In this document: in pieces, positions 20,430-32,490 of the stretch | Position numbering within the stretch: the first letter of the stretch is position 1 | Layout of the letters: every line of letters begins with the position of its first letter | DNA from: Pseudisothecium myosuroides | Lineage: Eukaryota; Streptophyta; Bryopsida; Hypnales; Lembophyllaceae | Reading direction: 5' to 3' | Assembly: GCA_951799445.1 (NCBI GenBank) | Contig: OX637292.1 | Location: forward strand, 11,287,296-11,351,295 | Length of the DNA stretch: 64,000 nt | Position numbers and translations under genes: made by a program | Notes under the pieces: generated by a model | What the model was told of the DNA's origin: nothing | The model's database searches: none | The model's input: only the letters and a program-made list of their open reading frames with translations

Positions 20430-23400
20430 GTGGTCAACCGAGTATCGACCCGCAGTTCCACCAGGAACCAATCCGGTCGTACCATTAGGAGTAGTAAGAA
20501 GAAGTCGAGAAGGAAACCGGAATCGAGTAGCGATTCGGATCGTTCTTCTCTAGAGCCTAGACCGGAACCAGAGTTAGTTCACTCTGAGGAAGGGGTAGGC
20601 AGTAACCGGATTCCAATAGATATCAACGCAGAGATCCGAACGGAAATCTCTGGACCGGATATAATACGGAATCAGAAAAAGGTTAGTTTTAGTGACACAC
20701 CAGTGATCATTAATCCGGATGTAAATACGCATGAGTATAACATCATCCAGGATATAAAGGATCAGAAGGCGAATGTTACAATCGGGCAGCTCCTGCATGA
20801 CAACGTGATGTACCAGAAGCTTATCCGAGACGCCTGGACCCGGAAACGGAAGAAGAAAGTGAAGCTGCTAGCGGTCGCAGTTAACTTTTCTCAACCGGAA
20901 GATTCCGGAGCTCCAGAGGTCACTGTGGAGATAGAAGGACGTGCAATTCCCAAGGTTCCGGTCGATGGCGGATCGGGAGTGAACCTGATGTTGGAGGATA
21001 CGGCATTTGACTTGGGATTCACCACCTTCGAAGCCACGGAACAAGTTCTCAGAATGGCGGACCAGTCACGAGTAAATCTGGTCGGGAAACTTTCACAAGT
21101 TCCAACCCGGATTGGAGGAAAAGACTACCTGCTGAATTACGTTATTATACGTGTTCATAAAGGTAGACCTTTTTCGATGTTACTCGGTAGACCCTGGTTA
21201 TATTCCGCTCGAGTACTTGTGGATTGGGGAGCCAAGGAACTGGTGGTAGGGAAACCTTCCAACCGGATTCCTTGGACCACTGAGAAGCATTTAGGAGAGA
21301 CGAGTGATTCGGATGGCTACACGACGGACTGGTCGGATCCGGAAGATTCCGCCACCAGTTATTTCGTGGATCCGTTCGAGCACCAGTCCGAGACGAACTA
21401 TGGATTTTCCGAGGCTGTGTTAGAGCATCATCCGGAAGAAATCCAGAGACCAGTGGTAGAAGATCGATCTCTGGGAGAGTCGAGTGTTCCGCTCACAGCC
21501 GAGTGGATCGCTCAACAGATCAGGACCGGAAATCTATCGGTTAGTCAGAGTGAAACAAGAGAATCCAATTGGGGAAATTTAGCTTCCTTTCCTGAGGAAG
21601 TTTACGAGGAAAAAGTCAAATCGGTTGTTTCACCCACTGAGTACGAGAAGAAGAGTATTGAACCCAACAGGAGTTTTTACCTTAGTAAACTCTTGAAGGA
21701 TACGGAGAAATCCGGTTATATTAAACTTCTGAAGGAATATCTCGACGTTTTTGCTTGGGAACCATCCGATCTGAAGGGCATTCCCCCTCATTTAGGAGAA
21801 CATCGCATCGACCTAACAGAAGGATCTGTTCCGGTTCGACAGCGACAGTACCAGCTCAACCCCAAGTATTCGTTGATGGTGAAGGAGGAAATCGATCGGT
21901 TGCTGGAAGCAGGATTCATTTATCCGGTCCACAACTCTGAATGGGTTTCTCCTATTGTGGTGGTTCCAAAGAAAGTTGGAGCGGACGGAAAAGTCAAGAT
22001 CCGGGTTTGTCAAGATTTCCGAAAATTGAACGCAGCCACGAAGAAGGATTACTTTCCTCTCCCGTTCACTGATCTTATTTTGGACCACGTTGCTAGCCAT
22101 GATTGTTACAGTTTCTTAGACGGATTTTCCGGTTATAACCAGGTGTTCATCCGATGGTGCGATCAGCTAAAGACCACGTTCACGATGGAATGGGGGACTT
22201 ATGCTTTCACCCGGATGCCGTTCGGCCTGTGTAATGCACCCGGAACGTTTCAGCGACTGATGATGGATATTTTCAAGGATTTTCTTCGACATTTCCTTGA
22301 GGTGTTCATAGACGACTTTGCGGTTTTTAGTGACCGGGAAAGTCATCTCGAGTGTTTGAGGAAGACATTCCAAAAATGCCGAGAAACCGGTTTGAAGCTA
22401 CATCCGGGCAAGTGTTTTTTCGGAATGGGATCCGGAATTTTACTTGGTCATGTAGTGAGCAAGACCGGATTACAGGCTGATCTGGAGAAAGTGAGAGTGA
22501 TGCTCACTTTGCTACCTCCAACCTGTGTTAAAGAAATCCGTGGATTTCTTGGCTGTGTAGGATACTACCGGCGGTTCATCGACGGATATGCCAAGAGGGC
22601 TATTCCGCTCACGGAACTTTTGAAGAAAGATACGAAATTTGTCTGGACGGAAAAGAAACAACAGGCCTTCGAAGATTTGAAGACCCAGTTGGCTAAAGCT
22701 CCGATCCTTTCCGTTCCGGATTGGACCAAGGAGTTCCATGTTACTCTCGATGCATCCGGTTGGTGTCTGGGTTCGATTCTCTAGCAGTTCGACTCAGAAA
22801 GGCGTGAGAATCCGATTTACTATGCGAGTAGACAGATGAGTTTGGCGGAACGGAATTACACGACTACCGAACAAGAGGCGTTAGCAGTGGTGTATTCCTG
22901 TAAGAAGTTCCGACACTATCTACTCGGATACAAGGTAATTTTTCACACGGATCATGATTCTTTAAAATACCTTGTCAACAAACCGGATTTGTTAGGCTGG
23001 ATTGCTAGATGGATTTTGCTTTTACAAGAGTTTGACTACGAAGTTGTAGCGAAACCGGGAAAAGCAAATGTAAATGCGGATTACTTGTCGAGACAGAGAG
23101 GACAAAAATCTGTAGCGGATATTTCCGCTCAGTTTCCGGACGAATTCCCGGATACTATGGAAGATCCGGTTTTTGTAGAAAACCAGGATCCTCCTTTGGT
23201 AGAGGTCTTTCACCTCAACAACGAAACTGTTTCAGAGTATCAAGATATTATAGATTACCTCGTAAAATCTAGATACCCGGAACAGATGAGTGTAGAGAAA
23301 AAAGAAATTTTCCAAAGAAAAGTAGCTCCTTATACCCTGATTAGAGGAGTCCTTTTCAAGTTAGGAACGGATGATATTCTCAGGCGATGTCTAGAACCTG

Positions 23401-24500
23401 CGGAACGGAAGAAGGTGATTCAAGCACTTCATGCCGGAGATTCAGGAGGACATTTTGCCTTTGTTAATACAGTGAACCGGATCCGATCAACCGGATATTG
23501 GTGGCCGTATTTACACAAGGATGTTAGAAATTTTGTTAGGAGTTGTGATCAGTGTCAACGGACAGGAGCACCATCCTTCCGAAACCACTGGCCGTTGACT
23601 CCTATCATTCCCCTAGCACCTTTTGAGAAATGGGGGATAGATTTTATAGGACCTATTTTTTCGGTCAGTACACGAAAAAAGAGGTACATTATTCTAGCCA
23701 CGGATTACGCAACCAAATGGGTAGAGGCCAAAGCAACACGGAAGAACGATGCGGAAACTTCAGCAAACTTTCTGTTTGAAGACATCCTCATGCGTTTTGG
23801 ACACCTAGTGGAGTTGGTCAACGACCGGGGAACCCATTTCCTCAATGATTTCATCGTTGACCTAACCAACAAGTATCTTATCAAGCACCGGAAGACGACT
23901 CCCTACAACCCGAAAGCGAAAGGATTGACGGAGCGGGCAAACGGAATAGTTGGTAAGATCCTGAACAAGATGGTTTCCGCTCACAAGACGGATTGGGATC
24001 GGAAACTACCTTCAGCAGTTCACGCATACAACACCACAGAGAAGACCACAACCGGAAAAACTCCGTACTTTTTGGTTTTCAGTCAGGAAGCGGTCCATGG
24101 AGTGGAGTTGGAGGTGGAAACATTTCGAGTCATGGCAGCTCGAAGTGCAGTATCAAGGACGGATACTCTTCCAAGACTTCTTGCCATTGAAGAACTGGAA
24201 GAAATCTGGAATGCAGCCCTGGAAAGAACCCTGGGAGTGCAGAATAAGCGCAAGGAAGATTATGATCGGAAAATCCCAGCGGATCACGGAATCCGAGAAG
24301 GAGGTCTGGTTCTTCTCTATAACAACCGTCATAAAGACTTTCCAGGTAAGTTACATACTCGCTGGATGGGACCTTTCCGAGTCAATCAAGTTTTCCAGAA
24401 CGGATCTTTGCAACTCCAGAATCTACAAGGACAATGGCTTGATACCCGTGTGAACGGATCGAGAGTGAAGAAGTATACCGAGGCTTCTTCGTCAGATTAG
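20430..24500 (+). pseudogene. Ty3/gypsy pol (protease, RT, RNase H, integrase) with in-frame TAG
   Basis: The frame is open from the LTR_B junction at 20430 and has no ATG there, so its 5' end (gag and the N-terminus of the polyprotein) is missing or displaced. Order: basic Ser-rich linker; aspartic protease with PVDGGSGVN (~residue 179); RT with MPFGLCNAP and FIDDF (~626, the YxDD site); RNase H beginning at LDASG, with a TAG at 22782-22784; then, in the same frame, the rest of RNase H (TDHDSLKYLV); and integrase with its HHCC zinc finger (ending CDQCQRTG) and D,D,E catalytic motifs (WGIDFIGP, LVNDRGTHF, GLTERANG). The DGGS-type protease suits plant Tat/Athila-like lineages. No chromodomain is seen. 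The TAG is a single transition from the usual Gln context. The copy is interrupted and presumed inactive. Confidence 0.92.
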
Positions 24501-24526
24501 GATTGATAGTGTTCACGAGGACGCTC

Positions 24527-24545
24527 ACAGATGAGGAAGGGGTAA
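24527..24545 (+). promoter_or_regulatory. Polypurine tract of the gypsy element
   Basis: GATGAGGAAGGGG lies directly before the 3' LTR start (TGTCGCAATG at 24546), separated by TAA. It is the expected plus-strand primer site. Confidence 0.7.
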
Positions 24546-27500
24546 TGTCGCAATGTGAATTTTTGTTTTTTTGTAAGTTATCTAAATCTTGGAACGGAAA
24601 CCGTGACCTGGTATCCGGATTCAAGCAAGAGGTAACAGGAAACCGGAAATTAACTACGGAACGGAAGAGGTGACAATCCGGATTCGATCTGAATCTAAAC
24701 CGGATTAGAGTTGGAGCGGATCTGAGTCGGAACGGATTGGGTCAGGAACGGATTTGGTCATGATGACAGATCAGACTATAAATAGGCTGACCAATCCAGT
24801 CGCCACTCTTTTTCAAACTTTGTTTGCGGAAATCTCGCTCCAGCTTGTACTTAGCTTCCCTCCCCAGCGCTTTGCTCCCTTGTTTTGTGAGTTTGTTTGT
24901 GTGTGTGTGTTAGTGTGTTAGAGCGCGCAGCGCTTTAGCGTGTGTTGCAGCTTTAAAGGTATTCCGGTTGAAATTGGAAGAGCAAAGGTGAGAAACGAGA
25001 CGTGCGGCTAGGAGAGGGCAATGTAGCCTCAGTGAGAATCCGGTTTAGCACAGCTCGTGTCCATGCCTCAGCTCTGCAAAAGAGAGCAGGGCCGTCCAGT
25101 TCCTCCGCAGTAGAAGTTAAACTCCGGAAGGTGTGTCCGATCATTCCAGCAGACGAGAAGGAAAAGGACAACCTGATAGAGGATCTCGCCAAGATGGGTT
25201 GCGGAGGGCTGATCGATAAACCCTGGGGGTTTAGGGAGGAACGGATGATTCGAGAGCTGTTGGGAAAACTCTCGAATCAGTTCGACAAGACCATCCGCGG
25301 AATTCCGGGCAGTTGGACGGAAGAGATGTGGAAGGCCGTGTACGAATTCCGGTCAGGAAGTCGAGGGATGGCCACCTCGAAGGAGGGTTACACTCGAGGG
25401 AAGTTCCGGTGCACGGTGGACTCGAAGGATGGGCATGCGGTCGCAAATTGTTTAGACGACCGGCATCGAAACCTTCTACAGTTCCTGGTTCCGATCGTCC
25501 ACCCAGAGAAGCCGACGAGGGTGACCATCGCCATCAGGAACCTGATTTTCGGAGCCCTGAGCGGAGAACGGAAAGTAGACTGGGCCAGGATTTTATTCGA
25601 TCTGGTCAACCGTCTGATTCCAAAGATCGGAGGAAGTAGGCCGACTCCGTTGAGTCCCTACATCTTCCATCTTTACAAGCACAATCAACTCCTCACGGAT
25701 ACGGAGGAGAAGGAGTGGAAGACTCACGAGTCACTCCTGAAGTATGGGGAATCGGAATTGGAAGAAGAGTAGGAGGAGATATCCGGTTCCGAGGAGGAAG
25801 AAGAAGAAGAGGAGGAGCAACTCCGGCCGCAGCACAAGCGGCAGAAGACGACGCCTCCTCACCGGAGAGGAACCCCGATCCCTCCGGGTGAGACCTCCAA
25901 CCCTGGGAAGAAACCGGTTTCTGAAGAACCGGGTCCTTCCGGATCGGATCCGACGGATCCGTTCAACCAGCTGATCAACATCCTAAGCAATGTACGAGTA
26001 GACTGGACAATGAAGAAGCTAATTCTGAACCAGATCAGCGAGCTGGTGGGAGCACCAGCAGACAGCAACCTCGCAGGAGTGGTTGCAAAGTTCATCTCCA
26101 GCCTGGATGAGATCCGGAAGCAAGAAGCGGAGATACGACGACTCCAAGAGGAGAATGAGTCGTTAAAGACGGAATTGTTGCTCCTCAAGGAGGACATGGC
26201 TACCACACGGGAGATGGCAGAGGCTACCCGGAAAGTAGCCGAGGATGTGAAGGCCACTTTCGGGACAACCGGAGAGGCCGTCACCAAGTCCAAACTGTTT
26301 GACGAGGGAGTCCTCAAGGAGAAGAAGATATCCGGAACCAGGTTGGTCCGGATCTTGACGGACTACTCCAAGAAAGTGGAATTGGTGATGATGGAAGCGC
26401 GAGAAGCTGCAAACCGGATGGAGGAGAGCAGCCGAAAGCTGAACGGAGTGACATTGTCACGATTGTTCCATCTGTCCGATCTTTCAATGCCCGGGTCTTT
26501 TCTGAACGTGGGCATTCAGACGGAAGGAAAGGAGGGAACTCCCCAGTCAAAGAAGAGTGGAAGGAAGCTCGCGCACACCATCAACTTGGATTCGTCACCG
26601 GATCTCCCAGAACGTGAAACGGGGAGCGGAACCGGAACCTGACGGACGTCTTCGAGCAGCTCGGAACGGAACCGCCTAAAAGTCCCACACTGAACCCGGG
26701 GAAGGATCAAAGTATGGATCTAACCCCAGATTAGGGTGAGGATCAAGATCAGAGCGTGGACCAAGGCGAAGACCAAGTTATGGACGAAGGAACGGATCAA
26801 GGAGTAGATCCGGTTATGATAGGATAGTTAGGATTTTAGTTGTAAATATTTGTTAGTTAGGACCGGACCGGATTTGATCCGGTGTGTCTGGTCTGGATCG
26901 GATGTTTTCCGGTCTGGCCGGCTCGGCAGGGACCGAAAGTTCCGTGCGGACTTTCCGGGCCGCTTTTTGTTGACTTTTGAGTTTTAAAGTGTATATTAGT
27001 CAGTCTCTGCGAAGGAAACTGGGAGTCTTTTCCCTTGAGTTTTTGTGCATTTTCTATTGATTTCTTGTTGTACGTCTCTCCCGCGCGTGGCAGGGCTGTT
27101 TTGGTGAGGAGTTAGGAAAATGTATGCAGATTCTGGAGAGATTTCTCCCTTTAGTGTGTTTGTTTTGCTCTTATGTGCATGTGAGTGGGTATTCTAAGTG
27201 TTGGGAGTGGGTTTCAGTTCCTCAGCACCTCTACAGTTCACGGTTCCGGGCGAGAAAACCGTTGTTAGGCTAGGCGGATAGGGAAGGAGTCCTTAGTCGC
27301 GCTAGAACTCTTGGATAGGAAATCCGGTTGAGTGTCCGATCTTCCGTGAGGTCTCGCTACCCTAGTTGGTAAACGGAAGGACTTTAGTTGATGTTGGAAC
27401 GGACGGGTTCGCTTGTAACCACCTAACTTTGTACGGAGGGAACTTGACATCAAGGTCGTTGTAGTATGAGAGGATCGTACGGGGGGTTCTTTGTGTGACC

Positions 27501-28029
27501 TGCAAACCGGATCGCTGTCCGGGTGGCTGTGAGAGATCAAACCGGATCCGCGCTAGTGTAGGAAGTAGTAGATTAGAGAAGTGGGTCTTCAGCCACTATA
27601 AGTCACGGAAGGAGTGGCGGGCCTGCCACTCTCAAAAGCAAGCGGCGAACCCTCTGATGGTGAAACAGAGGCAAAACTAAACCGGAGTGGAGTGAGAGTA
27701 CGTGTGAGAGGACCGGATCGGATTGGTCTAGAGGAGTTCCAGGATCTGAAGTCGTAGGATCCTGGTTTGTGGAAGTTTTACAGGACTGAATAGCTAGACA
27801 GTCCGGAAGAGATATAGAGAGGTCTGGTTGTTGTTTTCGGTGTGTTGTTGTTTCCGGTTTTAGATCTAGGACCGGAAAGTAGAAAATTGGATACTGGCTA
27901 AGCTTGAGTTGGGAATAGAGCTAGACACTTCACAGAATCTCGTGGGTTCGATCTTTAGAGTCATTTTGTTATGCTTTAGAGTGGTTTTTGGGAGTATAAC
28001 AGGGAATTCACTTACTCTGTGCTGCGACA
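24546..28029 (+). mobile_element. 3' LTR (3484 bp) of the gypsy element, containing its own ORF
   Basis: It starts TGTCGCAATG right after the polypurine tract and ends TGCTGCGACA at 28029, so both termini read TGTCG...CGACA. A TATA box (TATAAATA, 24777-24784) lies 230 bp in. The right boundary is set by similarity to the LTR at 41228-44699, whose end (TACGACA) is followed by a primer-binding site; here CTTTCCCAG follows instead, as expected for a 3' LTR abutting flank. Shared blocks include GAACCCTCTGA...GTAAAA and the GTTGTAGTA...GTGTGACC region. An ORF occupies about 25002-26642. LTR_B is an inverted copy. Confidence 0.8.
25002..26642 (+). pseudogene. LTR-internal ORF: conserved N-domain plus coiled coil (function unknown)
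   Basis: One frame runs from about 25002 to 26642 (547 codons), broken by a TAG at 25770-25772. No ATG start is obvious at the 5' end. Residues ~1-225 form a folded-looking domain (CGGLIDKPWG, NQFDKTIRG, FLVPIVHPEKPTRV, LSPYIFHLYKHN) with a counterpart at 43417-44250. An acidic Glu run and basic QHKRQKTT segment follow, then a Pro/Ser linker, then a coiled coil (~340-470). The I..P...TR......IF.AL....VDW pattern resembles the 'putative plant transposon protein' type of domain; that is a memory-based guess. The same ORF is present, broken, in LTR_B. Its position inside the LTR is unusual. Confidence 0.7.
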
Positions 28030-28365
28030 CTTTCCCAGATCTCTCCATAGTTAACAACAGGAATCTTCACAGGCCAAGGATGCTGAAGCTCACGGAGGAA
28101 GAAATTAAAACCAAAGCGAGAGATGAGGAAATGGAAGAAGCTGCGTTTCTCAACGCAGAGAATTTTGATCTGAAGCGCGACTGGTAAGACTGTTGGCGGG
28201 TTGAACCATCCATGGTCCATGTGTTATTCGAGCGGTATCTGCACATGACGCTGCCAGTAGCTTAAAAGTACGAGGGCTGCCCCTCCCATTCTTATACCCT
28301 AACGTGGGGGACATGATGTAAGGTGTCAGTCCTAAACTAGCCGTTTTTTAAGCCTTCTGCATTAT

Positions 28366-28580
28366 TACAACGGTCTAGTATCTAGTGCCCCTTCTTAAAC
28401 TAGCCGCCTCGTTAGCATATCAGCAGGTTCGACGGTCTAGCAAGGGAAGAGTGTCTTCCTTTCAGCCGCCCTTTCATCCTCTTCGCGGGCTTCTATTATG
28501 ACGGTCTGACAAGGTTAGTGCCCACTCAACTAGCCGCTTTTTCATCCACTATGTGGCTTCCATTACAACGGTCTAGAGAG
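28366..28580. repeat. ~66-bp degenerate tandem repeat (ACGGTCTAG / CTAGCCGC)
   Basis: ACGGTCTAG or ACGGTCTGA recurs at about 28370, 28431, 28500 and 28566, alternating with CTAGCCGC or CAGCCGCC. The period is about 66 bp and the sequence between is variable. No coding potential. Confidence 0.55.
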
Positions 28581-28640
28581 TACCTAATCTAAGTGAAAGG
28601 TCATCTGTCTTCCACATGACGCTAACTCCGACAGGTTGGT

Positions 28641-28719
28641 GATGTGTTGGGCTCAGGTCTGGACAGTTCCCAACACACTCATGTGTTGGGCCCAAGTGTG
28701 AGCAATTCCCAACACACTT
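28641..28719. repeat. Two 39-bp direct repeats
   Basis: ATGTGTTGGGC...TTCCCAACACACT occurs twice (28642-28679 and 28681-28719). Each copy has inverted GTGTTGGG / CCCAACAC and could form a hairpin. Confidence 0.7.
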
Positions 28720-30224
28720 GACGTTTTCCTGTCCTACTGAGAGTTAGGCAAGCTAGAACGGTCAACAAAGTTGGTTGGCCTTGCAGCTTTTGGCCCCGCG
28801 GCTTTTACTTTTACGTTAGATGTGAACCATCCTCAAGAATCTTAATATTCTTGATTCTTCTCAAGGGATAGATGGATTAGTCCCGAAATAACACCCATCA
28901 CTATGTGCCAGAAAGTGGAGAATGTTAAAATCTTGACCTGGCCCCGAAATAACAACCACTTCTCTGTATTTTTCCTACTTCTAAAATCCCATAGAAATTT
29001 GGGAGATCATGCAATAGTGAACTTTTAGAACCTTCAATTTTTTTAGGATTTTCAAAGATTTTTCAAGCTTTCATTCTTTTGGTATTTTTGGGGTTTTTTT
29101 CTAGCTTTCTTACTATCCATCGTGAATAATAAGATGTTAGCTATTAAATTTTTTTGTCTGGAGGGCTAAATAGGCCTTTTACACAATCATCTATAATATA
29201 AGGCTAACCTTATATAACTAATAATCGTAACCGGTAAATGGTTTAGGCGCCCAAAAACCAACAAGACATGGTTTGGAAAAGAGTGGTGGCAGAGATACCT
29301 AATACCTGGCCGGTGGACAATTGGGCCATGTGGAGGTTGCTTGGTAGCGGTCTTGGGCTCGCTGTCTCTTGGAGACCCTTGGTTGGTTCTTTGTAACAGC
29401 AGGGTTTAAAGGGGTGGTGGACTCTAGCAGGACCAGGAGAGACACCAAGGCGTTTGTTGCCACATTTCGTATGGCGGCGTGGATGAGGGCTGCCCTTTGC
29501 TCTTCTACTGCAACTTGTTCCGAATCGGGTTCGTGAAATTCCCTCGATCTCCCTTTCCCGCAGTTACACATGTCGTTGAGTGGGGTTGGCTTGTTGCCTT
29601 TGAGGATGTTCGTTAGGGTGTTGCCCTTTTTGAGTTAGTGTAGAGAAGCTCGGCTGATATCTACAAGAGAGTGGTCAATCTTATTTTGACCAAGACAAGG
29701 TCTGAAACCTGAAAATTATGCCCAACTCATATTACCGGTACATAAACATACATCCAGGCCGTAACTCTATGGCCAATCAAGTATACCCATGGCTACTAAT
29801 GAAGGCCTAAGCGGGGGTCACCACTTGGTCAGTTCTAATTAGCGTGGTCCAGATTTTTTCGGCCGTAGGTCGTACTTCAAAGAAACACGAGGGAGAGGAT
29901 TCCTCACTAGCCACGATAGTGGGTAGATGATGATCCCAAGAAGCGGCGGAGGTGAAGTACGTCGAATGCTTGATCCGCTCAGGCCGGCTTCTCATTCCTC
30001 GGCTAGGATACTCTTAGTGCAGTGGGTGGTAGCGAGGGTGATGAATCAACTCATCCCCTTGAACAATGAAAATGGCCACCCGAGCATCTTCCGCGTCCTG
30101 GCAGGATTCACAAGCCACTGCGTACTCAGCGATGTGTCGCACGTGGTAGTAAGCCTCCGCCGTGCTAGGCACCAAGATACTTGATATTCCTTGGCAGCTA
30201 TCCAACGTTAAGGGATCGAGCCCG

Positions 30225-30229
30225 GTATG
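30225..30229. repeat. Target-site duplication (left) GTATG
   Basis: GTATG here and at 34695-34699 directly flank the solo LTR. Confidence 0.9.
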
Positions 30230-31989
30230 TGTGAGCGCTTGTTTACCCACCCTTGGTAAAGAAGCGAGCACAACCAGGCTCTCGGTAATTAACCGTTCTG
30301 ACTCGATCTATGGGTGTCTAGTGCCAATCCATTGTGCCTTCCAAGCAATGTATCTTTTCTAAACTCCTAAGACTCGCTAATTTTGGGTAATGAAGAAACA
30401 AAACAAAACCCTAATTGGAATTGCTATAACTGCTAAGTTTGAATCAAAGCCTACGAGGGCTTGGTGGTTTAGGAGAAGAGTTGATCTTAGTCTAAGCTTA
30501 TCTATCCTAAATGAAAGAGTACCTCATGCCATCTCTAAAAGTATAAAGCTTATTTGATTTGGACTCTCCTAGAGAGAGTTATGGACGGATGAAGTTTGAC
30601 CGCTACTCGGTCCCTCAAACTTCATCCATGCTTTTCTATGGACTCCAGATTTCGATTTGACTTGGGATTTGGGCTATGGGCCTGACCCCCTAATGTTAAC
30701 CTAATTACCAAGTCTTGACTCAAATGAATGAAATCTTCTAGGGTTCATCCATTACTTGTTCCAAACTTCATCCCTTCTTAACTGCTTGGGGTTTAGGTAT
30801 TTCCTTAAGCTGGGTTTAGTTTTGGGTTACCCTAAACTTGTTCTAAGATGTTCTAAATCTATACTTAACCTAAACTTAATCTTAAACGTCCCTAATCCGC
30901 CTTCTAATCTTACTTAAGGATCTTAAGTGTGGTTACTAATGTACTAATCTTAGAAACTTAAGACTTGTTCCAAGGAGATCCTGGTTTTAGCTTTCTACTT
31001 TGACTAATCACATTAGGTTTGGATTTTCCTATCAAAAGTTATCCATGGATGAAGTTTGACCGCTAATCGGTCCTTCAAACTTCATCCGCTAATTAGGGCT
31101 AACCCTAATTTCAAAACTAAATTCTAATTTGTCTTTCGGTTTCTAAATTAATTCCTCTTTTTATGTTAGCTTTTTTGTTCCTCTTGGATGAAATTTGTTA
31201 GGTTTCATCCAACATGACTCCCTAACTTCATCCGCTCATAACTCCTTCGTTTTAGCTCAGATCCGGACGTGTTTTAGGTTTTCGGAAACCCCTAGCCCTC
31301 TACTATAAGATTTTAAAGTTAATTCTAACCTGACTTTGCTTCTTCCCTACCCTAGCTCTCGGCCTCCTTCTAATTATCTTGATAAAACAAAATTAAACAT
31401 GGAAGAGTGGGTTGTTTAGGGGCCCACCTCATTTTGGAGGTCTTGGATTAACCAGTCGAGGTTCCCCCCCTCGGCCATGTCTCTTCCTCTTGGATTTGCG
31501 GCTCCTTAAATGATTCTTGACTCGGGGAAGATTTGAGAACGAAGTGGTAGAGGCGGTGGAATTCCTTCCTTCTCCTTCTTTCCACCAACCAACTTGTCTT
31601 CCAAAGTTCTTACGTGTCGATTTCGTTCTTACACCTCTTACATCTTTACTCTTCCCAAGTGCTTACGCGGTTGACCTTTCTCTTACGCCCAAGGCACGCT
31701 CTTTTTTACTCTTACACTCGTCCTTTTAGTGGTCCATATTAATTAGTTGAGATTTCCCCCAATCCATCCACTAGCACACCCCGTCTCCTATTTCATCTTC
31801 CTCCTTGCTTGTGATGCTCAAGGTTTTGGTTATGGTGTGTAGAGAGCTCGGGTGAGTTGCGCGTGGAGTGATTGTGTGAGCTTTTGCAGGTTTTTGTGTG
31901 CTTTTAATGATAATTCCTACTACAAGGCGTATGCTTGAATCCTTTTTTCCTAATTTTCCTCCTTCTATTTCAAAGATATCTCTACTTCT

Positions 31990-32180
31990 ACCACCCTAGC
32001 TTTCCACTTCTACCACCCTAATTTCCCATCCATTCTACCCCTTTTCTTCCCTACTTCTACCACCCTAATTTCCCATCCATTCTACACCTTTTCTTCCCTA
32101 CTTCTACCACCCTAATTTTCCATCTATTCTATCCCTTTTCTTCCCTACTTCTACCACCATAATTTCCCATTCATTCTACC
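31990..32180. repeat. ~57-bp tandem repeat inside the solo LTR
   Basis: About three and a half copies of CTACTTCTACCACCCTAATTT followed by CCATCCATTCTACCCCTTTT-like sequence. Confidence 0.75.
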
Positions 32181-32369
32181 CCTCCTTCCCCCATTTGGTC
32201 TTCCTAAAAAAGGAGAATCAAAAGGAACTAAAAAAAACCAACACGAACTGCCGGAGGCGCCGCCTGGAGGCGCAGCTGCAAGCACGGGACCGGGCGCCGG
32301 TATCGGGCGTGGGTATCGGGCTGCGGGTACTGGCGCGAGTATCGAGCTGTGGGTACGACTGAGGGTACC

Positions 32370-32490
32370 GGGCTGCTCCGCTTGGGCTGCTCTTGCTTGG
32401 GCTGCTCCTGCTTGGGCTGGCTCCGCTTGGGCTGCTCGTGCTTGGGCTGGCTCCGCTTGGGCTGGCTCCCGCTTGGGCTGGCTCTTGCTG
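32370..32490. repeat. 15-bp GC-rich tandem array (GCTTGGGCTGSCTCC)
   Basis: About seven to eight copies of a 15-bp unit. It creates spurious Ser/Pro-rich ORFs on both strands. Confidence 0.8.

Larger units (their letters stand above)
28030..30229. other. Flank of gypsy 3' LTR, then broken internal region of the family-3 retroelement
   Basis: No intact gene. 28081-28187 gives a short Glu/Lys-rich frame ending NAENFDLKRDW. Repeats are listed at 28366-28580 and 28641-28719. Minus-strand open stretches of 60-90 codons at 29299-29571, 29807-29995 and 30014-30271 look like remnants of an internal (gag-like?) region; I do not recognise them. The edge at 30229 continues at 34695, because the solo LTR 30230-34694 sits between them. 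Confidence 0.5.

Noticed and set aside
1..26833. Whole region as one giant foldback element with gag/LTR arms
   Set aside because: A polypurine tract and LTR ends define a normal 3' LTR at 24546. An LTR inserted in inverse orientation explains the symmetry more simply, though the left end is outside the window.
27240..27700. rRNA-like look (GAACTCTTGGAT, GTAGTATGAGAGGATC)
   Set aside because: Only short chance resemblances. The stretch aligns instead with the corresponding region of the other ORF-bearing LTR (41480-41990).
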